Of a DNA stretch of 64,000 nt, positions 1-10,702 are shown in pieces. Source of the stretch: Oscillospiraceae bacterium (GTDB lineage Bacteria; Bacillota; Clostridia; Oscillospirales; Ruminococcaceae); the NCBI GenBank assembly GCA_021199335.1, contig JAJQIG010000056.1, forward strand, positions 1 to 64,000, given 5' to 3'. The notes under the pieces are model-generated. The model was not told where the DNA came from. It searched no databases and saw only the letters and a program-made list of their open reading frames with translations. Each line of letters opens with the position of its first letter. Position 1 is the stretch's first letter. Position numbers and translations under genes: made by a program.

Positions 1-65
1 TATGAAAAAGGTTTCCTGCTCCGAAATGGGAGATATTATTGCAGCAAATATATAAATAAAATAGT

Positions 66-105
66 AAAAATGCCGTCTGAGTATAAAACTCAAACGGCAT
101 TTTTG
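66..105. terminator. Rho-independent, probably bidirectional terminator
   Basis: AAAATGCCGT..TGAG-loop-CTCA..ACGGCATTTTT inverted repeat with flanking A/T runs. Confidence 0.7.
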
Positions 106-235
106 CGAATAACCAATTTTTTAGGTAGGACTATGAAAATAAAACGTATATTTTCAAGCGTTTTATCTGCGGCAGTCTGACATTCCATGTTATCGGGATG
201 TTGGGAGTCACCGAGAATACTGTCACTAACCTTTT

Positions 236-1270
236 TCATAAAACAGAAATAAGATTTCCCGTGCGGAAACAATCCTCGCGTCGTGACAGCTCCGCCAATG
301 CATCCATATTTTCGCTGCTGTACTCTATCTCCTTTGAAAGAATACTGACCTCCTCAATAAAGGATTTCGCAAAGCTGTCTGATTCTACTGCTAACCACAC
401 TGCAGCTAAACAGAACAGGACTGACAGCTTTGCCTTGGAAAGAATATCTCCGTCATAAACCGAGCTTAGAAAATGGCGAAATATAAAATAAACCACGGTC
501 TGCTCAATAATAATCGGGTTCTCATCCATCAGCTCAGACGATTTTTCCATAATTTCTTCGGAAATCTTAAGAGAATTTATTTTCTCTGTCCAGGCATCGT
601 TCAGCGGCTCAAGATTTTTGAGAACCCCAATTAAGTCATTTCCGCAATTAACCTTAGGCATTGAGACGGTTATATTTTCCCCGACTGTATTCTCCATGCT
701 GCGCTGAATGCTTTCGGCTTTTACAAGAAGCTCCGTCAAACGCTCCGATATAGGCTTATTTCTGTCCTGCAGAATTTCAAGCAGAGATTTTCTTACAATA
801 AACAGCTCCTTCAAAAAATCCTCATCATAATCAACCTCAATCGAACCCTCGCCGCTTTCGGATTCAACAAGATACATGGGTTCTTCACAGGAAAGCACAA
901 GCCGTGTAGCCTCGATACAGGCAAGCCCGACACCCGTTTCACGGACATTCCCGAAGCAATTATGAAATCGGGGGTGATTATCGCAGATTTCGCAAAGAAA
1001 TTCTTCACCCTTGTTAATGATAATATCGCAGAGCATATTTTTATTCAAAAACGGACATCTATCCCCCTCACTGAGCTTGAAGCAATACCCTCCGTCCTCC
1101 GATTCGGTGATATTTTCACTAAGAATTTTACCGAAATCGTCCGAAAGAGAAAAATATTTTTCACAAGCAGCGCCGTCAATATCTATCTCCCAGCCGATGC
1201 AGCAGTTATCGGGGCATTTATCGGCTGTACATTTGAAATTGCCGTAATAATTCGGTGTAAAAACCTTCAT
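236..1270 (-). CDS. FliB-like (flagellin) lysine-N-methylase family protein
   Basis: ORF; N-terminal Cys-rich motif KCTADKCPDNCCIGWEIDID typical of the FliB/YkgJ-like family. Confidence 0.75.
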   Translation of the reverse strand: MKVFTPNYYGNFKCTADKCPDNCCIGWEIDIDGAACEKYFSLSDDFGKILSENITESEDGGYCFKLSEGDRCPFLNKNMLCDIIINKGEEFLCEICDNHPRFHNCFGNVRETGVGLACIEATRLVLSCEEPMYLVESESGEGSIEVDYDEDFLKELFIVRKSLLEILQDRNKPISERLTELLVKAESIQRSMENTVGENITVSMPKVNCGNDLIGVLKNLEPLNDAWTEKINSLKISEEIMEKSSELMDENPIIIEQTVVYFIFRHFLSSVYDGDILSKAKLSVLFCLAAVWLAVESDSFAKSFIEEVSILSKEIEYSSENMDALAELSRREDCFRTGNLISVL

Positions 1271-2466
1271 TCTTTATCCCCCCTAACCGCCGAAGCCGAT
1301 TTCTTGAAAATCAGCGTAAAGGCAACCAACAAAATCGGGAAGATTACTGCCGCAAGGAGCCCCGCTTTCAAATTTTCTCCTACCGCTCCCGTCACCATTC
1401 CCACAATAGTAGGGCCGCTTGAACATCCTAAATCGCCCGCCAAAGCCAGCAATGCGAACAAAGCTGTTCCGCCCTTTGGGAAGTTCTCCGATGCTATGCT
1501 AAACACTCCGGGCCACAAAATGCCCACCGAAAGTCCGCATAATCCGCAGCCCGCAAACGCAAGCCATGGCACAGGTGAAAGAGCCGCAAACAGATATGAT
1601 ACAACGCAAAGCGCTCCGCTTATAATTATGAATTTCAGCAGATTAATTTTTTCGCTGCATTTTGCATAAAAAACTCTTGCGCATCCCATAAGAATTGCAA
1701 ACAGGCAAGGTCCGAGCAAATCACCAACCGTCTTTGACACGCCAAGTCCCTTTTCCGCAAAGCTTGAAGCCCACTGGCTCATCGCAAGCTCGGATGCCCC
1801 CGATGCAAAAATAAGCACGACCAACACCCAAAATAATTTATGTGAGAAAAGGTTTGCTATCGACATTCCACCGCCGTCCTCGGTAAGCTTTGCTATCGGA
1901 ACACGGGAGAAAAAGAATGCGTTAAAGATGGGGATAATCGTCCATATTGCCGCAAGCGCTCTCCATGAATCCTTACCTAAAGCCGAAAGGAAAAGGGTTG
2001 AGATAAGCACAACAGCAACAGAACCCCAACAATAAAATGAATGAAGCATACTCATTACAGAGGATTTGTTATCGGTCGGACACGCTTCAACAATCGGGCT
2101 GACAAGAACCTCGGTAAGTCCCCCACCGACCGCATATAAAATCACCGACACAAAAAGCCCCGCATAGGGTGAAGAAAAAGCTTCGGGAAGAATTGCCATT
2201 CCCCCTATCCCCGCAGCCGCAAAAATATGCGCCGCAACGATACATTTTCTGTAGCCTATCTTATCTACAACCCCTGTGGAAATAAGGTCAATAATTAACT
2301 GAATCACAAAGTTAACCGTAATCAGCAGGGTTATTTTTTCAATCGGAATTCCATATCAATCCTGGAATATCAAAAAAAGCAGCGGCGCAAAATTATTTAC
2401 AACAGCCTGAGTAACATATCCCAAATAGCTCGCCGCAATCGTATGATTATAATTTAAATTTCCCAT
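1267..2466 (-). pseudogene. MFS transporter interrupted by an in-frame TGA (codon 37, 2356-2358)
   Basis: The ORF track starts at GTG 2307, but the same frame extends back to ATG 2466: MGNLNYNHTIAASYLGYVTQAVVNNFAPLLFLIFQD*YGIPIEKITLLITVNF-VIQLIIDL. Confidence 0.72.
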
Positions 2467-2497
2467 AAAATTTCCTTTATAAAATAATATTTCCCCA

Positions 2498-2540
2498 CCC
2501 GAAAAATAGGTTCCCGACTTTTTGCCGAGGACCTATCGTT
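2498..2540 (-). terminator. Terminator after valS
   Basis: Minus-strand ATAGGTCCTCGGC-AAAAA-GTCGGGAACCTATTTTT. Confidence 0.5.
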
Positions 2541-2543
2541 TTT

Positions 2544-5162
2544 TTAGCTGAACATTGCAATTGACTGTTCAATTTTCTCCATTTTTTCAAGAGCCTTCGC
2601 AAGCTTTGCCTTCTCCGCCTCAACCTGCTGTGCGGGCGCCTTTGCAATAAAGCCCTGATTATTAAGCTTACCCTGAGAAAAATCAATGTCCTTTTGAACG
2701 GCTTTCTTTTCCTTATTAAGACGAGCAAGCTCCTTTTCCTTATCAACAAGCTGGTCAAGTGGAATAAAAATTCTTGCACTGTCCGTAACAACGGTTACAG
2801 CGTTCGGCATATCCGCCTTATCGGAAATTTCAACATCCGATGCGGAAGCAAGTCGTTCAAAGAACAGTCTGCCTTGTTCAAAAATTTCCTTATCCGCAGT
2901 TTCTATATGAAGCGCAGCCTTTACTGAGGGCGGAACGTTCATCTCGGAACGGCGGTTGCGGACTGCCTTAATTGCAGCGATTATTTTTTCAAACTTCACT
3001 TCATCGGAAGCAAAATCAAGCTTTTCATCATAAACGGGGAAGCTCGAAAGCATAATAGCTCCCTCACCCTCGCAAAGAACCTGCCAAATTTCCTCCGTAA
3101 TATATGGCATAAACGGATGCAGGAGCTTAAGCATACCCTTCATTACCCACACAAGAACCTCCTGTGCGGTTTCTGCGGTTTCGCCCCCTGCCTGAATTCT
3201 CGGCTTTGTAAGCTCAATATACCAGTCGCAGTAAACATCCCAAATGAAGTCATAGAGCTTTGATACCGCAACGCCAAGCTCAAAGCTTTCAAGGCTGCGG
3301 TTGACTTCCTTTGCAAGCGTATTGAACTTGCTTACAACCCACTTGTCCTCAACATTGAGATTTTCGGGAAGTCCCTCCGACTTAAAATCATCGGGAAGAT
3401 TCATCATAATAAAACGCGATGCGTTCCAAAGCTTATTCGCAAAATTACGTGAAGCCTTTACCTTCTCCTCCATATAACGCATATCATTTCCCGGAGCGTT
3501 GCCCGTTGCGAGCATAAAGCGCAGGGCATCTGCGCCGTACTTATCAATCTCTTCGAGCGGGTCGATGCCGTTTCCGAGCGATTTGGACATCTTCCTGCCC
3601 TGAGAATCACGCACAAGTCCGTGGATAAGAACCGTGTTAAACGGAGCTTTTCCCGTGTACTCTATTCCCGAGAACATCATTCTCATAACCCAGAAAGGAA
3701 TAATATCATAACCGGTTACAAGCGTGTCGGTTGGATAGAAATAATCGAAATCCTCCGTCTTGTCGGGCCAGCCAAGTGTTGAGAACGGCCAGAGAGCCGA
3801 TGAAAACCATGTATCGAGCGTATCGGGGTCCTGACGCATTTCCTTTCCGCACTTGGGGCAGACAGCCTTGTCCTCTTTTGTAACAACCATTTCTCCGCAG
3901 TCGTCGCAATAGAATGCAGGTATCTGGTGACCCCACCAAATCTGCCTTGAAATGCACCAATCTCGGATATTTTCAAGCCAGTGGAAATAAATCTTTTCAA
4001 ATCTTTCGGGAACAAACCTTGTTTCGCCATCCTTAACCGCTTTTATTGCAGGCTCGGCAAGGGGCTTCATCTTTACGAACCATTGTGTTGAAACCCTCGG
4101 CTCAACCGTTGTTCCGCAGCGGTAGCAGGTTCCTACATTATGGCTGTAATCCTCAACCTTAACAAGAGCGCCCTCGGCATCGAGATCCTCAACAATAGCC
4201 TTTCTTGCATCATATCTGTCCATTCCCGCATATTTGGGATAATCATCGATGATCTTCGCATCCTCCGTCATAATGTTTATAACGGGGAGATTGTGGCGTT
4301 TTCCTACCTCAAAGTCATTCGGGTCATGCGCGGGAGTGATTTTTACAACACCCGTTCCGAAGTCCATTTCAACGTAGTTATCCGCAACAACGGGGATTTC
4401 CCTATGAACCAGGGGAAGAATAACCGTCTTTCCAACAAGGTGCTTGTAACGCTCATCCTCCGGATTTACCGCAACCGCAGTATCGCCGAGCAATGTTTCG
4501 GGGCGGGTTGTAGCAAGCTCAAGGTAATCATCGCTGTCCTTAATTTTATATCTGAGATGCCAAAAATGTCCTGCCTGATCCTCATAATTAACCTCCGCAT
4601 CCGAAAGGGAGGTTTTGCAGTGGGGACACCAGTTTATAATTCTCTCCCCTCTATAAATAAGGCCTTTTTCATAATAATTGACAAAGGCTTCCTTAACCGC
4701 CTTTGAGCAGCCCTCATCCATGGTGAAGCGTTCCCTTGACCAATCGCAGGAGCAGCCGAGCTTTTTCAGCTGTTCAACGATTCTTCCGCCGTACTTTTCT
4801 TTCCATGCCCATGCACGTTCCATAAAGGCATCTCTGCCAATCTGCTCCTTAGTCAGACCCTCCTCAGCCATAGCCGCAACAATCTTAGCCTCCGTAGCGA
4901 TTGCCGCATGGTCCGTTCCCGGAAGCCATAATGCGGAATAGCCGCTCATACGCTTCCAACGGATAAGAATATCCTGCAGGGTTTCATCAAGGGCATGACC
5001 CATATGAAGCTGACCTGTTATATTCGGGGGAGGAATAACAATAGTATAAGGCTTTTTCTCGGGATCAACATAAGCCTTAAAGCACTCGTTATCCATCCAG
5101 TATTTGTATATCTTATCCTCTACCTCATTAGGCTCGTAGAGCTTTGGCAGCTCTTTTTTCAT
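2544..5162 (-). CDS. valS: Valyl-tRNA synthetase
   Basis: HIGH motif (GHALDETLQD), KMSKS (GRKMSKSLGNG), C-terminal coiled coil; start taken at MKKELPKLYEPNEVE. Confidence 0.97.
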   Translation of the reverse strand: MKKELPKLYEPNEVEDKIYKYWMDNECFKAYVDPEKKPYTIVIPPPNITGQLHMGHALDETLQDILIRWKRMSGYSALWLPGTDHAAIATEAKIVAAMAEEGLTKEQIGRDAFMERAWAWKEKYGGRIVEQLKKLGCSCDWSRERFTMDEGCSKAVKEAFVNYYEKGLIYRGERIINWCPHCKTSLSDAEVNYEDQAGHFWHLRYKIKDSDDYLELATTRPETLLGDTAVAVNPEDERYKHLVGKTVILPLVHREIPVVADNYVEMDFGTGVVKITPAHDPNDFEVGKRHNLPVINIMTEDAKIIDDYPKYAGMDRYDARKAIVEDLDAEGALVKVEDYSHNVGTCYRCGTTVEPRVSTQWFVKMKPLAEPAIKAVKDGETRFVPERFEKIYFHWLENIRDWCISRQIWWGHQIPAFYCDDCGEMVVTKEDKAVCPKCGKEMRQDPDTLDTWFSSALWPFSTLGWPDKTEDFDYFYPTDTLVTGYDIIPFWVMRMMFSGIEYTGKAPFNTVLIHGLVRDSQGRKMSKSLGNGIDPLEEIDKYGADALRFMLATGNAPGNDMRYMEEKVKASRNFANKLWNASRFIMMNLPDDFKSEGLPENLNVEDKWVVSKFNTLAKEVNRSLESFELGVAVSKLYDFIWDVYCDWYIELTKPRIQAGGETAETAQEVLVWVMKGMLKLLHPFMPYITEEIWQVLCEGEGAIMLSSFPVYDEKLDFASDEVKFEKIIAAIKAVRNRRSEMNVPPSVKAALHIETADKEIFEQGRLFFERLASASDVEISDKADMPNAVTVVTDSARIFIPLDQLVDKEKELARLNKEKKAVQKDIDFSQGKLNNQGFIAKAPAQQVEAEKAKLAKALEKMEKIEQSIAMFS

Positions 5163-5208
5163 AGCAAATCTTCCTCCGTTTTTTAAAAAATTCAGCAATT
5201 TACATTTC

Positions 5209-5237
5209 ATTATAACACAATTGACCGAAATAATCAA
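5209..5237 (-). promoter_or_regulatory. Putative sigma-A promoter for valS
   Basis: Minus-strand TTGATT-17 nt-TATAAT about 50 bp upstream of the start. Confidence 0.55.
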
Positions 5238-5421
5238 CTTATTTTGAATATTTTTTACAGCGTTTGATTTTTCTTCCCGAAATAAAGGAAAAATTGGCGA
5301 TTTATGTGCTTTTTGCACAGTTTCGGGCAAAAACGTCAAGATATATTCTACTTGTATTTTTGCGGAAACAGGAGTAAAATATCTTTGTTACATTTTTATT
5401 TTAAGAAGTGGGGTAAATAAA

Positions 5422-7056
5422 TTGAATATCTTTAAAAATTACGGAAAACGGCTCTGCGAAGAGTTTAAAGGCTACAATGCGGGAGGCTTGGGGAAGGATA
5501 TGCTTGCGGGAGTGACCGTTGCGGCTGTCGCTCTCCCTCTTGCGCTTGCTTTCGGAGTTTCATCGGGGGCATCCGCTGCTGCAGGGCTTATTACAGCAAT
5601 CATCGCAGGAATTGTTATAGGCTTTCTCTCGGGCGCATCCTACCAAATTTCGGGGCCAACTGGGGCAATGACAGCCATTTTGCTGTCCCTTGTTGCAAAA
5701 TATCAGCTTCAGGGTGTCTTTATCGCAAGCCTTATGTCGGGAGCTATCCTTCTTATATGCGGACTGCTCAAGCTCGGAAAGATTGTTTCCTATCTCCCTC
5801 TGCCTGTTATAACGGGCTTTACATCGGGAATTGCTGTTATAATCGCATTCGGTCAGATAAACAACTTTACGGGACTTACCTGCTCGGGCGATTCCACCAT
5901 ATCGAAAACCATAAGCTATTTCACAACGGAGCAGCATTTCAGCCTTACATCTTTTTTAATAGGTACTGCCGTTATCATATTTATGGCTTTTTATCCGAAG
6001 AGGATAAATCAGTATTTTCCATCATCACTCGCCGCAATAATTGTCGCAACCATATGCGAATTTATCTTTAGATTTGACGTTTCCTTGGTCGGAGAAATCC
6101 CCAAAACTATCCTTCTCCCCGAAAGACTTGACCTTACATCAATAACAAAGGAGCAGCTTGAAGGGCTTATTGTTCCCGCAATTTCTATTGCTGCACTGGG
6201 ACTTATCGAAAGCCTTCTTTGCGGCGCTTCCGCAGGAAGAATGAAGGGAGAAAAGCTTGATGCAAATCAGGAGCTTATTGCTCAGGGCATAGGAAATATG
6301 GTTATACCGTTTTTCGGAGGAGTTCCCGCAACCGCAGCAATCGCAAGAACCGCAGTCGCCATAAAATCGGGCGGAAAAACCCGACTTACAAGCGTTTTCC
6401 ACGCCGTTATACTTCTCCTTTCAATGATTATCCTTGGGCCTGTAATTTCAAAAATCCCCCTCGCCGCCCTTGCGGGAGTTCTTATGATGACTGCATGGAG
6501 AATGAATGACTTCAGCGTTATAAAAGGAATTTTCAAAAGAAAAATAAAAACCCAGATGGCGCAGTTTATTCTTACGATGGCTGCAACAATTGTATTTGAT
6601 CTTACAATTGCAATTCTTATCGGCGTTCTTTTCTCCGTTGTAATGTTCATCCTTAAGGTTTCGGATATGCAGATAAGCGTTGCCGAGGTTGACCCCAACA
6701 GACTTCCCAACCATCCCGAGCAGCTTAAAGACAAAAAGACAGCTGTTGTTTACATAACAGGTCCGCTTTACTTCGGAACGGCAAATCAGCTTGAAGAAAA
6801 GCTCTGCGATATTTCCGATAAGGAAATACTTATCCTTTCAATGAGAGGCGTACCCTTTACCGATGCGAGCGGCGTACAGGCAGTTCAGGAGCTTGTCAGC
6901 GAGCTTTCAGAGAAAAATATAACGGTATTTTTTACGGCAATTCAGCCACCTGTTATGGAAATGATCGATAGGTGCGGTCTTACCGCAAATGTTGGCAGCG
7001 ATAAATTTTTCTGGAGCACCGATAAGGCTCTGGAATATATAATTCAGGAAAATTAA
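5422..7056 (+). CDS. SulP-family anion permease with C-terminal STAS domain
   Basis: Multiple TM segments, SGPTGAM motif, STAS region (GVPFTDASGVQAVQ); TTG start. Confidence 0.93.
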   Translation: MNIFKNYGKRLCEEFKGYNAGGLGKDMLAGVTVAAVALPLALAFGVSSGASAAAGLITAIIAGIVIGFLSGASYQISGPTGAMTAILLSLVAKYQLQGVFIASLMSGAILLICGLLKLGKIVSYLPLPVITGFTSGIAVIIAFGQINNFTGLTCSGDSTISKTISYFTTEQHFSLTSFLIGTAVIIFMAFYPKRINQYFPSSLAAIIVATICEFIFRFDVSLVGEIPKTILLPERLDLTSITKEQLEGLIVPAISIAALGLIESLLCGASAGRMKGEKLDANQELIAQGIGNMVIPFFGGVPATAAIARTAVAIKSGGKTRLTSVFHAVILLLSMIILGPVISKIPLAALAGVLMMTAWRMNDFSVIKGIFKRKIKTQMAQFILTMAATIVFDLTIAILIGVLFSVVMFILKVSDMQISVAEVDPNRLPNHPEQLKDKKTAVVYITGPLYFGTANQLEEKLCDISDKEILILSMRGVPFTDASGVQAVQELVSELSEKNITVFFTAIQPPVMEMIDRCGLTANVGSDKFFWSTDKALEYIIQEN

Positions 7057-7212
7057 CGGCAGCCGATTACCTTTAGGCATTAACCGCACAAAACCATCAA
7101 TCGGTCTTTGTGCGGTATTGTCTTTCTTATGAAATGTTAATCAAAATTCCTGTTGAAAATTAAAAGAAAAGATGATATAATTTTATTGGATTGCTTAAAA
7201 AGAGGTAAAAAA

Positions 7213-7938
7213 ATGAATAAGAAACCACGAAATGCCGAGCTTTCAAAAGGCACACGAATAATAAAAGCTGTCTTTGCCCTGGCTCCGTTTGCAATGATTG
7301 CGGTATGCGCAGTGCTCTATTTCACGCTTTTCCGCCATGTCACCGTAAGTCAGCTTTTGATGTATACACCCGAAAATATATGGCTTGCATCCTTAGTTTT
7401 AATAGGGATGTTCTCTTTGAAATCCCTGACATTTTTCTTTCCGATGCTTGTTATTATTGCAGCCTGCGGAAGCATTTCCCCAAACATACTAATTGCGCTT
7501 CTTATAAACACAATCGGTATTTTTTGCATGATGAACATACCGTATCTGATAGGCCGCTTTGCCCAAAAGGACTTTGTTGACGCATTCGTTTCAAAGCATA
7601 AAAAAATGCGATCGGTGCAGAATATAAGGATGAAAAATGAGATATTTTTTGTCTTTTTTTTAAGGGTTATAAACTGCCTTCCGTATGATGTTGTAAGTAT
7701 GTTTCTCGGCTCCGTCGGAACAAGCTGGAAAACCTATATCGCAGGCTCTATGCTCGGAACGCTGCCCGGAACAATTCTTTCAACGGTAATGGGGCTTTAC
7801 CTTGACGACCCCACATCAAAGGGGTTTGTTATTTCGCTCTCTCTGAATATTGCAGTTTCGGTTATCTCGGGCGCAGCATATCTTATTTATCTCCACAAGC
7901 ACAAATCCGATAATGTATCGAAAGGAAACAATTCTTAA
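7213..7938 (+). CDS. TVP38/TMEM64 (VTT domain) membrane protein
   Basis: VTT-like FFLRVINCLPYDVVSMFLGSVGTSWKTYIAGSMLGTLPGTI; start at MNKKPRN. Confidence 0.85.
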   Translation: MNKKPRNAELSKGTRIIKAVFALAPFAMIAVCAVLYFTLFRHVTVSQLLMYTPENIWLASLVLIGMFSLKSLTFFFPMLVIIAACGSISPNILIALLINTIGIFCMMNIPYLIGRFAQKDFVDAFVSKHKKMRSVQNIRMKNEIFFVFFLRVINCLPYDVVSMFLGSVGTSWKTYIAGSMLGTLPGTILSTVMGLYLDDPTSKGFVISLSLNIAVSVISGAAYLIYLHKHKSDNVSKGNNS

Positions 7939-8741
7939 TGATAAAACTTATTGCATCCGATATGGACGGCACTCTCCTGAACGATGAAAAAGAGCTTCCC
8001 CCCGACTTCTTTCTTATTCTTGACAGGCTTTGCAGTGAAAATATACACTTTGTTATCGCAAGCGGGCGCTCCTTTTCTTCGCTTAAAATAAACTTTGAAG
8101 GCCATCTTGACAAGCTTGATTTTATCTGCGATAACGGCGCATATGTTGTTGTAAACGGCGAGCTTGTCAGCATGAGTATTCTCGATAAAAGCTCGCTCAG
8201 GGAAATGCTTGAGGTCTGCCGCTCACTAAAGGAAACAACGCCCGTCCTTTGCGGTGTTCACGGAACATATTTTGAACGGACAAGCGATGAATTTTTCAAC
8301 GAGGTAAGCCGTTTTTATCTCAATTACACCTGCGTGGATGATATAAGAACCGTTGATGATGATATTTTCAAGGTTGCGGTCTGCGATACGCTTAATCCGC
8401 AGAATAATTCCTATCCCGTTATATCGGGCAAATTCGGTGAAAGCTTCACCGTCGCAGTAACAGGTCCAAAATGGATAGACATAATGAACCGAGGAATAAA
8501 CAAGGGCGCGGCGCTTAAGAGCATTCAGTGCGAGCTTAACATTCCAAGGTCCGAAACCATGACATTTGGGGATTATTTCAACGATACTGAGCTTCTCCTC
8601 GCCGCCGATTACGGATTTGTTATGGAAAACGCACACCCCGATATGTTCTCCTTCGGTAAATATCGCGCAAAAAGCAACAATGACTTCGGAGTAACAAAAG
8701 CAATCAGGGAATACGTTCTTAACGAAAAAGCAAAGGACTGA
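7938..8741 (+). CDS. Cof-type HAD hydrolase
   Basis: DMDGTLLND, TFGDYFNDTELL motifs. Confidence 0.92.
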   Translation: MIKLIASDMDGTLLNDEKELPPDFFLILDRLCSENIHFVIASGRSFSSLKINFEGHLDKLDFICDNGAYVVVNGELVSMSILDKSSLREMLEVCRSLKETTPVLCGVHGTYFERTSDEFFNEVSRFYLNYTCVDDIRTVDDDIFKVAVCDTLNPQNNSYPVISGKFGESFTVAVTGPKWIDIMNRGINKGAALKSIQCELNIPRSETMTFGDYFNDTELLLAADYGFVMENAHPDMFSFGKYRAKSNNDFGVTKAIREYVLNEKAKD

Positions 8742-8749
8742 TTACCGAA

Positions 8750-10582
8750 ATGAATGAACGCTTACCATATCTTCGTGAAAAAACAGCGCTTTTAACAACA
8801 TCCCCCGGGGTTTATCGAATGAGGGACAAATCGGGACATATCATTTACATCGGAAAAGCAAAGAACCTTCGTAACCGTGTTACAAGCTATTTCTGCAAGT
8901 CCCCCGACCATACTCCAAAGGTTGCGAAAATGGTTTCCAATGTTTATGACTATGACTTTATTGTAACCGATTCGGAGTATGAAGCGCTTGTTCTCGAATG
9001 CTCCCTTATAAAACAGCACAAGCCCAAATACAACATACTTCTTAAAGACGATAAAGGATACAGCTATATCAAAATTTCCGACGAGCCTTTCCCGAGAATT
9101 ACCTCCGAGCTTCAAAAGAGCGGCACAGGCAAGTTTATCGGCCCTTACACAAGCTCATTTGTCGCAACGCAAACAGTCGCTGAGGTTAACAAGGTTTTTA
9201 TGCTGCCGACCTGCCGAAAGAATTTTCCCCGTGATTTCGGCAAGGGCAGACCCTGCCTGAATTATCACATAAAGCAGTGCATGGGCGTATGCAGTGGGAA
9301 AATTCCGCAGGACGAATATGCGCAGATTATCTCCCAAGCGGAGAATTACATCAAAAGCGGTTCGGAGGAATCCACAATCCAACTTACGGAGAAAATGAAC
9401 GAGGCGGCGGAAAACCTCGATTTTGAACGCGCCGCAAGGCTTCGTGACAGAATTTCCGCAATAAAACACGCCGCAGACAAGCAGAAAATTATTGCCGAGG
9501 ACATGAAGGACACCGACGTTATTGCAACGGCGCAGAACGGAAACGAGGTCTGCATAGCTATACTTATGTACCGCGGCGGAAGGCTTTATGACAGAAGCGA
9601 AACCTCTGCGGGGGAGATTGACGATGCAGGCTCGATGATAGAAGAATTTATGGAGCTTCATTATTCTTCACCCGAAAAAATCCCGAGGGAAATTATTACC
9701 GAGGAGGAAATTCCCGATGCGGAAATGATGACACGTATGCTGCGTGAAAAATGCGGCCATGCGGTTGATATATTCTCGAGGAAGCGCGGCAGGGGCTTGC
9801 AGCTTATTACCATGGCGAAGGAAAATGCGAGCGAATCCCTTGCAATCAAGGTAGGCAGGACGGGACGTGAAATTGTTGCGCTTGAGGAGCTTGCAAAGCT
9901 TCTCGGCTTAAAAGAACCTCCGCTTTATATTGAAGCATATGATATTTCCAACCTTGCAAGCAGCTCTATGGTCGCAGGTATGGTAGTCTTTGAGAACGGC
10001 AGACCGAATAAAAAGGCATACAAACGTTTTTCAATCAAAGAGGTTGCAATTCAGAACGACTACGCTTCAATGCATGAGGTGCTGAAACGCCGTTTTACGC
10101 ATTACAGGGACGACAGCGAGACGGACGAGGGTTTCCGCCGCCTTCCCGATTTAATACTTCTTGACGGCGGAAAGGGACAGGTCGGCGCAGTTGAGCCTAT
10201 ACTTCGTGAAATGGGGATAAACGTTCCGCTTTTCGGCATGGTTAAGGACAATAACCACCGCACAAGGGCAATAGCCACGGGCGGCGGTGAAATCGCTATA
10301 AATGAGAACAGGGCGGCATTTATGCTTGTTACAAGAATTCAGGATGAGGTTCACCGATATTCTATAACCTACCAAAGAAACCGTCACCGCAAGCAGTCGT
10401 TTGCGCTTGAAATAACCAAAATTAAGGGCATAGGTGAGAAGAAAGCCGCAAGGATTTTTGGCGCATTCAAAACAAAGGGCGAGCTTAAAAAGGCTACCCC
10501 CGAGGATATAGCAAAGGCTGCGGGAATAAACATAGATTTAGCCCGCAAGGTGTATGAATTTGTCCAAAATGAAATCATATGA
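8750..10582 (+). CDS. uvrC: Excinuclease ABC subunit C
   Basis: GIY-YIG (GVYRMRD..IIYIGKAKNLRNRV), UvrB-binding region, HhH C-terminus. Confidence 0.98.
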   Translation: MNERLPYLREKTALLTTSPGVYRMRDKSGHIIYIGKAKNLRNRVTSYFCKSPDHTPKVAKMVSNVYDYDFIVTDSEYEALVLECSLIKQHKPKYNILLKDDKGYSYIKISDEPFPRITSELQKSGTGKFIGPYTSSFVATQTVAEVNKVFMLPTCRKNFPRDFGKGRPCLNYHIKQCMGVCSGKIPQDEYAQIISQAENYIKSGSEESTIQLTEKMNEAAENLDFERAARLRDRISAIKHAADKQKIIAEDMKDTDVIATAQNGNEVCIAILMYRGGRLYDRSETSAGEIDDAGSMIEEFMELHYSSPEKIPREIITEEEIPDAEMMTRMLREKCGHAVDIFSRKRGRGLQLITMAKENASESLAIKVGRTGREIVALEELAKLLGLKEPPLYIEAYDISNLASSSMVAGMVVFENGRPNKKAYKRFSIKEVAIQNDYASMHEVLKRRFTHYRDDSETDEGFRRLPDLILLDGGKGQVGAVEPILREMGINVPLFGMVKDNNHRTRAIATGGGEIAINENRAAFMLVTRIQDEVHRYSITYQRNRHRKQSFALEITKIKGIGEKKAARIFGAFKTKGELKKATPEDIAKAAGINIDLARKVYEFVQNEII

Positions 10583-10702
10583 TACAAAAAAATTGCAATT
10601 ACCTTGTGCATAATCGCTTTTTTTCCAAAAACCATTGACAAAAAAAGAAAACAGTTGTACAATATATACAGATTATACATTTTATAGCATTGGAGTGGGT
10701 GT

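Noticed and set aside
3706-4030. Small ORFs overlapping valS
   Set aside because: Out-of-frame ORFs inside a highly conserved gene.
5163-5420. Possible T-box leader upstream of valS
   Set aside because: A sigma-A-like promoter sits only ~50 bp upstream of the start codon and no specifier loop, AG-box or GGGTGG-type T-box sequence is visible.
7082-7122. Possible regulatory RNA between the SulP and VTT genes
   Set aside because: ACCGCACAAA..TTTGTGCGGT followed by a T-rich stretch is adequately explained as a weak terminator.
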